This document shows, one piece after another, positions 1 through 6,790 of a DNA stretch of 12,231 nt. Position numbers and translations under genes: made by a program. The notes under the pieces were generated by a model. It searched no databases and was not told the DNA's origin. It saw nothing but the letters and a program-made list of their open reading frames with translations. Numbering within the stretch: position 1 is the stretch's first letter; each line of letters begins with the position of its first letter. Source of the stretch: CAZWUK01 sp964636685 (lineage in GTDB: Bacteria > Bacillota > Clostridia > Christensenellales > CAG-138); NCBI GenBank assembly GCA_964636685.1, contig CAZWUK010000063.1, forward strand, positions 1 through 12,231. Direction: 5' to 3'.

Positions 1-129
1 CGATGCTTTGTATAGGAAGTTACCGATTAAGCAAACGTGTTCTCGCTTCGATTTTGCAACAAAATAAAAGATAATCGCTCTAAAAATAGTATATCCATTA
101 ACGTATTCGCTCATGTTTTTGCTATCTGG

Positions 130-159
130 TTGATTTTACTTCCAAATGCAGGGTATAAT
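130..159 (+). promoter_or_regulatory. Promoter of the three-gene ATPase/primase-helicase operon
   Basis: TTGATT at 130-135 and a perfect TATAAT at 154-159 are separated by 18 bp, a good sigma-A type promoter. Transcription would start near 166. That lies downstream of the ATG at 163, so the usable start of the first gene is likely the GTG at 190, which has GGAGG at 177-181. The stretch before it (1-129) shows no recognisable gene. Confidence 0.65.
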
Positions 160-189
160 AGCATGAGAAAGCAAATGGAGGCTATCAAT

Positions 190-1524
190 GTGCTTTATCT
201 AAAAAGAAAGATAGACGCCTTTCTTGGCGAATGGAAAGCCAATCCGGACAGAAGGCCCTTGATTGTGAAGGGCCCCCGACAGATTGGGAAGACGGAGTCC
301 ATTCGCAGGTTTTGTAATGCAAATTACAAGAATGTAATTGAAATCAATTTCGTGGAAGAACCCAAGTACAAGCTGATAACCGTAGACGGGTACAAGGTGG
401 ATGATATCATAAAAAACATCTCACGCATGGATCCATCCAAACGGTTTGTGGCAGGAGAAACGCTGATTTTCTTTGATGAGTTGCAGGAGTTCCCCGAGAT
501 TTCAACTGCATTGAAGTTTTTTGATATCGACGGACGCTTTGATGTAATTTGCAGTGGTTCCATGTTGGGGATTCACTACAGGCGCATTGAAAGCAACAGC
601 GTTGGATACAAGACCGATTACGAGATGTTCTCTTTGGATTTTGAAGAATTCCTGTGGGCCAAGGGCTACAGCGCTGATTTTGTCGTGGATATTCTATACC
701 ATATGAAAGAGCAAACGCCCTTCAACGACGTTGAATTGTCGGTTGGGTTCGCTCTCTTTCTCGACTTTTGTATCCTCGGCGGCATGCCGGCGGTTGTCCG
801 TGAATACATCGAGAAAGGCACCTTTGAAGGGTCTCTGGCTATCCAACGGCAGCTCATTGCAGACTACAAAGAGGATATCCGCAAGTATGCCGAGGGCGTA
901 GATCAAACGCGGATTCTCAACGTATTCAATCAGATTCCGCCGCAGCTTGCCAAAGACAACAAGAAATTCCAGATATCCAAGGTGGCCAGTGGCGCGCGGT
1001 TTAAGGACTATCGCGGCTGCATCGAATGGCTGAACGACGCCGGGATGACCAATCTATGCTATTGCCTCAACTTTCCTGAGCTGCCGCTCAAGGGCAATTA
1101 TGATGAGACGAAATACAAGATCTATTTTGCCGACAGCGGATTGCTTGTGGCTATGTTGGACGACGAGGCGCAGGAGGATTTGCGCGCCAATCGAAACTTA
1201 GGCGTATACAAGGGGGCGCTATATGAAAATGTCATAGCGGAGGCGCTGGTTAAGAGCGGATACGGTTTGTATTACTACAAACGAGAGGATTCCACCTTAG
1301 AGGAGGACTTCTTTGTCCGCACCGCCTCCGAATTGATTCCTGTTGAGGTAAAAGCAAAGGGCGGAAAAACGAAATCTCTGCGGACGCTGATTGAAAGCGA
1401 AAAGTATGGCGATATCCGCTCCGGTATTAAATTCGCAGCCGGTAACATTGGGATCAGCGATGGCATTTACACCTTCCCCTATTTCTGTGCCTTCCTGCTT
1501 AAACGGTATTTGAAGGAATGGTAG
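190..1524 (+). CDS. AAA ATPase with C-terminal DUF4143-type nuclease-like domain
   Basis: A 444-residue protein of the widespread bacterial AAA-plus-DUF4143 family. The N-terminal half is a P-loop ATPase: Walker A GPRQIGKT at about 28-35, Walker B LIFFDELQE with D96 and E97, and a sensor-like ICSGSMLG at about 120-127. The C-terminal part carries a PD-(D/E)xK-like pattern: E346 in ALYEN, E372/D373, and E386-V-K388 in IPVEVKAK. Such proteins are predicted DNA-linked ATPases; their exact role is mostly unknown. The GTG start at 190 is preferred because GGAGG sits 8 nt upstream and the promoter -10 box ends at 159. ATG codons at 163 and 175 are alternatives, and the in-frame extension further upstream to 37 does not look coding. 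The next gene begins 4 nt after the stop, so the two are very probably co-transcribed. Family assignment is firm; a defence role is inferred only from the neighbour. Confidence 0.88.
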   Translation: MLYLKRKIDAFLGEWKANPDRRPLIVKGPRQIGKTESIRRFCNANYKNVIEINFVEEPKYKLITVDGYKVDDIIKNISRMDPSKRFVAGETLIFFDELQEFPEISTALKFFDIDGRFDVICSGSMLGIHYRRIESNSVGYKTDYEMFSLDFEEFLWAKGYSADFVVDILYHMKEQTPFNDVELSVGFALFLDFCILGGMPAVVREYIEKGTFEGSLAIQRQLIADYKEDIRKYAEGVDQTRILNVFNQIPPQLAKDNKKFQISKVASGARFKDYRGCIEWLNDAGMTNLCYCLNFPELPLKGNYDETKYKIYFADSGLLVAMLDDEAQEDLRANRNLGVYKGALYENVIAEALVKSGYGLYYYKREDSTLEEDFFVRTASELIPVEVKAKGGKTKSLRTLIESEKYGDIRSGIKFAAGNIGISDGIYTFPYFCAFLLKRYLKEW

Positions 1525-1528
1525 TAAC

Positions 1529-4444
1529 ATGCTAGACCTCAACCAAGTCGCCCTATGGAATGGGAAATATTATACGTTTTTGGAATGCGTTCCTTTAGTA
1601 GATGGAAGCGGGGTTATCGTTATTTGCCAAGATGAGGCAGGTACGCGTGTTGCATGCCCGGAGGAAATGTGGAGGACAAGGGCGGAGGCAATCCTGGATT
1701 CCAGCGCATGTATCAATCATACCAGTCCTAGTGATGCTAAAGTCGCTCTTTTTCGCACACTCTTTCGTGGGCGGGAAGATGTGTTTGCCAAGCGCTGGCA
1801 GAATCCGAAAACCGGGAAGTCCGGTTATTCCCCAGCCTGCGGGAACGAGTGGGTGTCTGGGCTCTGCGATAAGCGCAATACCCCCTGCACACGCTGCAAA
1901 AGCCGAAAGCTTTTGCCGCTGTCGGACAATGATATTTACCGGCATTTGGAAGGAAACGACGTATATGGAAGGGATGTAATTGGCGCTTATGCCATGCTTC
2001 CGGATGAGAGCACACACTTTCTGGCAGTGGATTTTGACGGTGAGGGTTGGCAGCAGGATGTAGAGGCGTTTGCCAAAACAAGTCGTGCATTCGGATTGTC
2101 TCCAGCTATCGAGCGCTCCCGTTCCGGAAATGGGGGACACGTCTGGTTCTTTTTCATCCAGCCGGTGTCGTCCGCTGACGCGCGAAAGCTGGGTACTGGT
2201 CTTTTGACCCATACAATGGAGCGTCGGCCGGAACTAAAGATGGTCTCCTATGACCGCCTATTTCCCAATCAGGACACATTGCCGAAGGGCGGCTTTGGCA
2301 ATCTAATCGCTTTGCCGTTGCAAGGACGTGCCCGTAAGGTTGGAAACAGCGTATTTGTGGATGAGGCATTTCAGCCTTGGCCTGACCAGTGGGCGTATCT
2401 ATCGAGTATAGAACGAATAGCAACCGAAGCGCTGCCCGATCTTCTGGCAAGCATTTGTACCAATGGGGAGCTTGGCGAGTTGGCAGCGGTAGAGCAGGAA
2501 GATGGGAAGCCATGGGAACCAACGAAGCCGGCGAAACTCACAGCGCAGGACTTTCCGGCTGTTGTGGAGCTCACACTGGTGGACGGGCTCTATATAAAAA
2601 GAGACGGATTATCCCCACGGGCGCAAAATAGAATCAAACGCTTGGCTGTGTTTCGCAACCCCGATTTCTACAAAGCCCAGGCGATGCGCTTGCCAACCTA
2701 CAACAAACCACGGGTCATTGATACGGCGCAGGTGCTGCCGGAATACATCAAGTTGCCACGGGGCTGCCTAGATAGCGTGGTGAAGCTGCTGCCCAATTAC
2801 AACCTAAGCGACAAAAGAGGCGTTGGACGCGGTATTGACGTCATATTCAACGGCGAACTTCGGCAGGAGCAGCGCCCGGCAGCGGAAGCGCTGCTCGCAA
2901 ATGAAACGGGCGTGCTTTCAGCCACGACCGCTTTTGGCAAGACTGTTATCGGCGCATATTTGATTGGAACAAGGAAGATCAACACACTGATACTTGTGCA
3001 TTCTACTGCTCTTTTGGCACAATGGAAAAAAGCGTTGGAACAGTTTTTGATTATCAGTGAACCGTTGCCTGAAGTTCCACCGAAGCGCGGACGCAAGCAA
3101 AAGCATAGTCTCATCGGGCAAATCGGCGGCGGCAAGCACTCCATGAATGGGATTGTGGACATTGCTGTAATGCAGTCGCTCATGGAAGGTGATGAAGTCA
3201 AAGGCTTCATTCAGGACTACGGCATGGTGATTTGCGACGAGTGCCATCACGTTCCAGCGGTAAGCTTCGAGCGTGTTCTTGCCGCTGTGACAGCCGAATA
3301 TGTGTACGGACTGTCCGCAACACCCATACGGCAGGATGGACACCACCCCATTATCTTCATGCAATGCGGCCCAATCCGCTATCGTGTAGATGCAAGGTCG
3401 CAGAACGAGAGACGGGGTTTTGACTATTTTATGATTCCGCGTTTCACACTCTTGCGCGTTCCGAATGCGGGCGAGCTTTCTATACAGGAACTATATTCAA
3501 GGATCACAGAAAATGAAAACAGGAATCGTTTCATTGCAAAAGATGTCCTTGCCGCGTTGGCAGAGGGACGTTCGCCACTGGTGCTTACCGAACGCAAGGA
3601 GCATGCGCTTGCTTTGAGCAAGCTGATTGGCGACGGCTGTAGGAATGTGCTGCTGCTTATTGGCAGAGATGGGCAAAAGGTCAAGCGTGAAAAGCTGGAA
3701 CAGCTCAAGGCGGTACCAGCAAGCGAACAGCTTGTCGTGGTTGCCACAGGCAAATATATTGGAGAGGGATTTGACGAGCCTAGGCTGGATACGCTGTTTC
3801 TTGCCATGCCCATTGCATGGAAGGGAACGCTGGCACAATATGCTGGACGGCTTCACCGGTCTTACCAGGGCAAACATGAGGTGCGCATCTACGACTATGT
3901 AGATATCCACATAAACATGCTGGAGCGTATGTATCAAAAACGTTTGCACGGTTATCGAGAACTTGGATATCAGGCGAAAGCAGCGGCTATGGATCATCGC
4001 CCCGGGACGATTTTCGACCACCACAGCTTTTACGCTCCCTTTGCCGAGGATATTACAAATGCCGGACAGGAAATTTGGTTGGTGAGTCCGTCTATGCAAA
4101 AGGGCAGAGTGACTTCGATGCTGCAATTGTTGACAGCGTCCCTTCGTAACGGTGCAAGCATTACCATCATCACGCGTCCGCCGGAGGATTATCAGCTAAA
4201 CCACCAAGCCGATATTACACGCTTGGTGGAAACATTGAAAACAGCCGGAATTCATGTCATTCTGCAAGATCAAATTCACCAGAAATATGCGGTGATTGAC
4301 AAGACCATCGTTTGGTACGGCAGCATCCATTTCCTCTCTTTTGGAAAAAGCGAGGAAAGCGTCATGCGCTTTGAAAATGCCGATATTGCGGGAGAACTGT
4401 TGGATGCGTCAAAAATGGGAGGGAGGGATGATTATGCAAAATAA
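1529..4444 (+). CDS. TOTE-type primase / SF2 helicase / PLD-nuclease fusion protein
   Basis: A 971-residue multidomain protein. Residues about 100-125 hold a likely zinc site (C104, C113, C120, C123). Residues about 140-290 are an archaeo-eukaryotic primase-type domain: metal-binding D168 and D170 in LAVDFDG, then SGNGGH with H204, then SYDRLFPNQD around 240-249. From about 440 an SF2 helicase follows: Walker A TTAFGKT with K471, DECHH at 570-574, GLSATP at 594-599, helicase C with GKYIGEGFDEP at about 741-751, and motif VI QYAGRLHR at 770-777. Residues about 825-960 are a phospholipase D-like domain with a single HxKxxxxD motif (H917, K919, D924) followed by GSIHF. Pfam describes this primase type as belonging to TOTE conflict systems. 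All catalytic residues I can place are intact. A single HKD suggests a nuclease that dimerises, which is an inference. ATG 1529 has AAGGA 11 nt upstream. Confidence 0.9.
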   Translation: MLDLNQVALWNGKYYTFLECVPLVDGSGVIVICQDEAGTRVACPEEMWRTRAEAILDSSACINHTSPSDAKVALFRTLFRGREDVFAKRWQNPKTGKSGYSPACGNEWVSGLCDKRNTPCTRCKSRKLLPLSDNDIYRHLEGNDVYGRDVIGAYAMLPDESTHFLAVDFDGEGWQQDVEAFAKTSRAFGLSPAIERSRSGNGGHVWFFFIQPVSSADARKLGTGLLTHTMERRPELKMVSYDRLFPNQDTLPKGGFGNLIALPLQGRARKVGNSVFVDEAFQPWPDQWAYLSSIERIATEALPDLLASICTNGELGELAAVEQEDGKPWEPTKPAKLTAQDFPAVVELTLVDGLYIKRDGLSPRAQNRIKRLAVFRNPDFYKAQAMRLPTYNKPRVIDTAQVLPEYIKLPRGCLDSVVKLLPNYNLSDKRGVGRGIDVIFNGELRQEQRPAAEALLANETGVLSATTAFGKTVIGAYLIGTRKINTLILVHSTALLAQWKKALEQFLIISEPLPEVPPKRGRKQKHSLIGQIGGGKHSMNGIVDIAVMQSLMEGDEVKGFIQDYGMVICDECHHVPAVSFERVLAAVTAEYVYGLSATPIRQDGHHPIIFMQCGPIRYRVDARSQNERRGFDYFMIPRFTLLRVPNAGELSIQELYSRITENENRNRFIAKDVLAALAEGRSPLVLTERKEHALALSKLIGDGCRNVLLLIGRDGQKVKREKLEQLKAVPASEQLVVVATGKYIGEGFDEPRLDTLFLAMPIAWKGTLAQYAGRLHRSYQGKHEVRIYDYVDIHINMLERMYQKRLHGYRELGYQAKAAAMDHRPGTIFDHHSFYAPFAEDITNAGQEIWLVSPSMQKGRVTSMLQLLTASLRNGASITIITRPPEDYQLNHQADITRLVETLKTAGIHVILQDQIHQKYAVIDKTIVWYGSIHFLSFGKSEESVMRFENADIAGELLDASKMGGRDDYAK

Positions 4445-4898
4445 TCTGAAAGCTACCATAGAAAAAATGAGTAAGGAGCAACTGATCGATATTTTCGAAC
4501 AGTTGTGCAATAATAAGGAAACGGAAAGTCACCTAAAATTGATAGTTGCACCGTCAACAAGCGATATCGAACGGGCGTTGAAAAAGCTGGATGCCTGGAG
4601 TACTTCCTATATCCAGAATTCATGCAATGACCGGGCGCGGGAACAGATGTATCAGGCAGCCGAGCCATTGTACGCTGCCCTGCGATACGCAGATGACCGA
4701 ACAAGCGCATACATTATTTTTAGAATGCACGAGATTCTGCATAATAACGATTTGCACAATTCTGCCGGTGGCGATGACTATTATGAGCTGGTTGGCGAGT
4801 TGCTTTCGGATTTAGCGTCTATCCTGAAGCGTTCGCCAGAGCTGTTTTCTAAGGAAGAATTTGAGAAATACAGCGGTATCGTTGAACTGGTGGATTGA
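4434..4898 (+). CDS. Small predicted helical protein, third gene of the operon, unknown function
   Basis: A 154-residue protein that I do not recognise as a named family. It starts inside the previous gene, overlapping its end by 11 nt, with GGAGG at 4422-4426 giving 7-nt spacing to ATG 4434. The in-frame ATG at 4428 is too close to that site. The sequence is charged and helix-rich with no signal peptide or membrane segment. The opening MSKEQLIDIFEQLC (about residues 12-25) weakly recalls the helical repeats (skeeL..lL..L) seen near SWIM zinc-finger proteins; this is a hint only. The middle (YAALRYADDRTSAYIIFRM) and the acidic tail (EEFEKYSGIVELVD) look like helix-bundle packing. Tight coupling to the helicase gene suggests an accessory or regulatory subunit of the same system, which is inference. 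Codon use and reading frame argue for a real gene. Confidence 0.8.
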   Translation: MQNNLKATIEKMSKEQLIDIFEQLCNNKETESHLKLIVAPSTSDIERALKKLDAWSTSYIQNSCNDRAREQMYQAAEPLYAALRYADDRTSAYIIFRMHEILHNNDLHNSAGGDDYYELVGELLSDLASILKRSPELFSKEEFEKYSGIVELVD

Positions 4899-4976
4899 CG
4901 GGCGCTTGCGCGCCACATGATAAAACAAACGCGTAGCCTGAAAGAATTACATATCAGAACGAAATAACTCCAAAGA

Positions 4977-5015
4977 AAAAGCAAGCCCCTCATACTACAC
5001 GAAAGGCTTGCTTTT
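4977..5015. terminator. Bidirectional rho-independent terminator
   Basis: A perfect 11-bp inverted repeat, AAAAGCAAGCC (4977-4987) and GGCTTGCTTTT (5005-5015), with a 17-nt loop. The T-run on each strand makes it usable from both sides. It lies between the plus-strand operon (ends 4898) and the convergent helix-turn-helix gene (ends 5027), as expected for a shared terminator. Confidence 0.8.
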
Positions 5016-5026
5016 CATCCGTGGTA

Positions 5027-5301
5027 CTAATTTGAATCGTCTTTCTCGTCAAACCTTTTGAGACACTTCCGTATCATCCGATAGGGCGGTTTTGCCTTGC
5101 CCTGCTCCCAAGTTCGCAGTGTCAATGGATTCGTCCCAATGAACTGTGCCATTGCCTCCTGTGTAAGGGCAAGTTTTTTGCGATATGCACGGAGCTTTTG
5201 CGGAAAGTCCGAAAAGTCCCGTAGCGTCAGGGAAAATTGGACATCCTCGTCCTGTTTGTCAGCGGTTAGAAAGCATTTTCTTTCCCTTTGTGCGGTGGCG
5301 C
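5027..5301 (-). pseudogene. XRE-type helix-turn-helix regulator, 5'-truncated
   Basis: The last ~60 codons encode a clear XRE-like helix-turn-helix: FPQKLRAYRKKLALTQEAM, then FIGTNPLTLRTWEQGKAKPP, then a basic tail RKCLKRFDEKDDSN. The LTQEAMAQFIG and TLRTWEQGK parts are the two DNA-contact helices with the usual W-E-x-G-x-xxP ending. The frame stays open upstream, but no ATG, GTG or TTG with a ribosome site lies close. The only candidate nearby is a CTG at 5228-5230. About 5302 the sequence turns into a fragment of feoB, so the original 5' end seems to be missing. It could be the remains of an operon regulator or an antitoxin of the HigA kind; the sequence does not decide. Convergent to the conflict operon and sharing its terminator. 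Confidence 0.6.
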
Positions 5302-5418
5302 AAAACGTCCGTTGCAGGGAACAAAGCTGTTGGTCAGGATGGCAAGCAGCCGTTCGCGTTTGGAATCGATGATGCGGCAGCCCGTTACGCCGGCGGCATT
5401 GCAGCCGAACCCCATGCA
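5302..5418 (-). pseudogene. feoB: feoB internal fragment, downstream half
   Basis: Thirty-nine codons read C-M-G-F-G-C-N-A-A-G and then GCRIIDSKRERLLAILTN and SFVPCNGRF. This is the conserved gate region of the ferrous-iron transporter FeoB in clostridia, where it normally continues with PTLI. Here it stops matching at 5301 and becomes unrelated sequence. It follows directly from the other fragment (6122-6199) once the 699-bp insertion is removed. No start, GTPase domain or C-terminus is present, so it is a non-functional scrap of a ~700-residue gene. Confidence 0.82.
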
Positions 5419-6124
5419 CATGGATGGTTGATTTCCGAATGCCATTTGGCCGCGTTCTATTCTGCTGCAATAGTATTGTCGGTGCCGAGCATGTCGAGAC
5501 TGAATCAAACGATTCTTTCATTCTATTTTACACAGACAAGTTCATAAAAGCGGCACACTTTTTTAGGAACTGATATGGTTTTTTAGAAAACGACGTTCCT
5601 CGTATACGAGAAAAGCGTTTCCTTTCAAACAGCGGTCTTCTTCAGATGTGAAATCATCAGCCTTTTGCCTGATTTAAGACTTATCGTAGTACCCGCGAGC
5701 TCCAAAATACAAAACCAGCCCGCATGAGTCTCTTTTCATAACATTTTTTCTGACGATCTACAAAGGGATGCTGCTTTGGCATATCAATACCCCGCCATGC
5801 AAGCACAGAGGGATAGGTATGGTGTTTGCTATTCAGTTTTCACCACGCCACTTTTTGCGCCCATGCACAATGCTTGTTGTAAGCGGCATTATCCCGATCC
5901 ATAGCCTAGGCGGACTGCTATTGCTTGTTGCGGGAAGCAACTAAACTACCTGCGCAGACGACACAAAGAATATAGGCGGCGGGATTTGTCAGGCTGCATC
6001 ACCTCCGTGATTCATTTTTATGCAAATAAAAAGAAACCTTGCCTGTCCATGAATATTTGCAAGGTTTCCTTTTGCTACAGCCTCTTTCCTTTCTCTTCCG
6101 CATTCCGTTATCAACCACCCACAT
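5418..6124. mobile_element. 699-bp insertion with terminal inverted repeats and 4-bp target duplication
   Basis: The element spans 5422-6120. Its ends are a 21-bp inverted repeat (5422-5442 and 6100-6120) matching at 17 of 21 positions, with outer core GGRTGGTTGAT. ACAT flanks it on both sides (5418-5421, 6121-6124), consistent with a 4-bp target duplication; the shared direct repeat can be read as ACATGG, so the exact edge is slightly ambiguous. The element interrupts feoB between codons M and C; taking out the element plus one ACAT copy restores ACC-ATG-TGC-ATG in frame. Inside there is no intact transposase, only short interrupted frames, a 12-bp palindrome CTCGTATACGAG (5599-5610) and a terminator near the right end. 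It is best read as a non-autonomous or decayed element; the family is not recognised. Confidence 0.72.
6028..6068 (-). terminator. Rho-independent terminator inside the insertion
   Basis: A perfect 10-bp stem, GAAACCTTGC (6033-6042) and GCAAGGTTTC (6059-6068), with a 16-nt loop. Read on the minus strand it is followed by TTTTTATTTG, a good U-tract. Plus-strand reading gives a weaker CTTTTG tail. It would stop transcripts entering from pstS/pstC before the second feoB fragment. Confidence 0.7.
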
Positions 6125-6199
6125 GGTCAGCGCCTGTTTGCCGCAGGCGCAGCAGCGATGGAACGGCTTATCCAGATTGTAGGCCACGCGCGGCAGATA
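6122..6199 (-). pseudogene. feoB: feoB internal fragment, upstream half
   Basis: Twenty-six codons read YLPRVAYNLDKPFHRC then CACGKQALTM. This is the FeoB segment that in clostridial homologues directly precedes CMGFGCNAAG, which is found at 5418 on the other side of the insertion. At its upstream edge (6197-6200) it is joined to pstC with a frame change. Only an internal ~26 residues survive here. Confidence 0.78.
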
Positions 6200-6722
6200 C
6201 CGCGTCAAGCGCCGTCATGGATACCTTGATGATCGACGGCAGTATCATGACGGCGAGCACCACGATGGCGGCAAGCAGACTCGCGCCATCCGGAACGTGG
6301 AACACCGTTCGAATGGCGGGCACCAGCACCAGCATGCCAACCAAGCCGTAAACGACGGAAGGGATTCCCGCGAGCAGACCGACTGCGGCGGAAGCGACCG
6401 TTTTGACGCGGGGCGGCGCCGCCTTGCTGAGATATACCGCTGTAAAGAATCCGATGGGCACGCCCAGAAGAATAGCGCCTGCGGTGCCGTATACGGAGGT
6501 CAGGATAAACGGCAGGATACCGTAGGCAGGCTCTGCGGCGGTGGAGGCCCACTTTTCTCCAAACAGGAAGTCAAAAAGACCGATCTCGCGGATGGCGGGG
6601 ATACCGGAGACGACAAGATAGAAGGTAATCAACAGCACGCTGCCAACGGTGATAAGACCCAGCAGCAGAAATATGCCGTACATGACGCGCTCGACGAGCC
6701 GGTGTAAATCGTGATGCTTCAT
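6168..6722 (-). pseudogene. pstC: Phosphate ABC transporter permease PstC, truncated at its C-terminus
   Basis: PstC is one of two inner-membrane permeases of the high-affinity phosphate importer. The gene begins at ATG 6720-6722 with AAGGA 8 nt upstream and follows pstS in the usual order. About 175 codons match PstC: first membrane helix at about residues 14-39, the periplasmic FDFLFGEKW...YGILPF segment, then three more helices at about 68-93, 107-133 and 144-164, ending ILPSIIKVSMTALDAV. Normal PstC (~290-310 residues) would go on with the EAA cytoplasmic loop (REAALALGATKW-type) that docks to PstB, plus further helices. Here the match ends at about 6198, and nine unrelated residues from the feoB junction lead to a stop at 6168. 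pstA, pstB and phoU do not follow. The protein is very unlikely to work. Confidence 0.85.
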
Positions 6723-6751
6723 TGCTTCATTCCTTTTCGGGATAGGACTTT

Positions 6752-6774
6752 GGCGCTCCCGTTTGGGAAGCGCC
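6752..6774 (-). other. Intercistronic hairpin between pstS and pstC
   Basis: GGCGCTCCC (6752-6760) pairs with GGGAAGCGCC (6765-6774) with a one-base bulge and a four-base loop. No U-tract follows on the minus strand. A stem here, just after the pstS stop, could protect or limit the transcript so that the binding protein is made in excess over the permease; that role is inferred. Confidence 0.55.
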
Positions 6775-6790
6775 TTGCGGTTATCGCTTT

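Noticed and set aside
37..189. Upstream in-frame extension of the first ATPase gene
   Set aside because: It contains the promoter, lacks a ribosome site, and its residues do not resemble the family N-terminus.
1595..2212. Minus-strand open frame of 205 codons inside the primase-helicase gene
   Set aside because: Opposite a firmly identified coding region with catalytic motifs; no domain of its own.
4901..4914. GGCGC/GCGCC hairpin right after the third gene
   Set aside because: Five base pairs and no U-tract; the real terminator is the 11-bp stem at 4977-5015.
5992..6006. GGCTGCATCACCTCC resembles the 3' end of 16S rRNA (14 of 15 bases)
   Set aside because: The bases before and after do not match 16S rRNA, so it is probably chance. 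On the minus strand it reads as a Shine-Dalgarno-like GGAGGTGAT, but only a few codons follow before a stop.
5422..6120. Transposase gene inside the feoB insertion
   Set aside because: I read both strands and found only short frames broken by stops, including a ~50-codon minus-strand stretch around 5700-5860, with no DDE or other transposase motif that I can defend.
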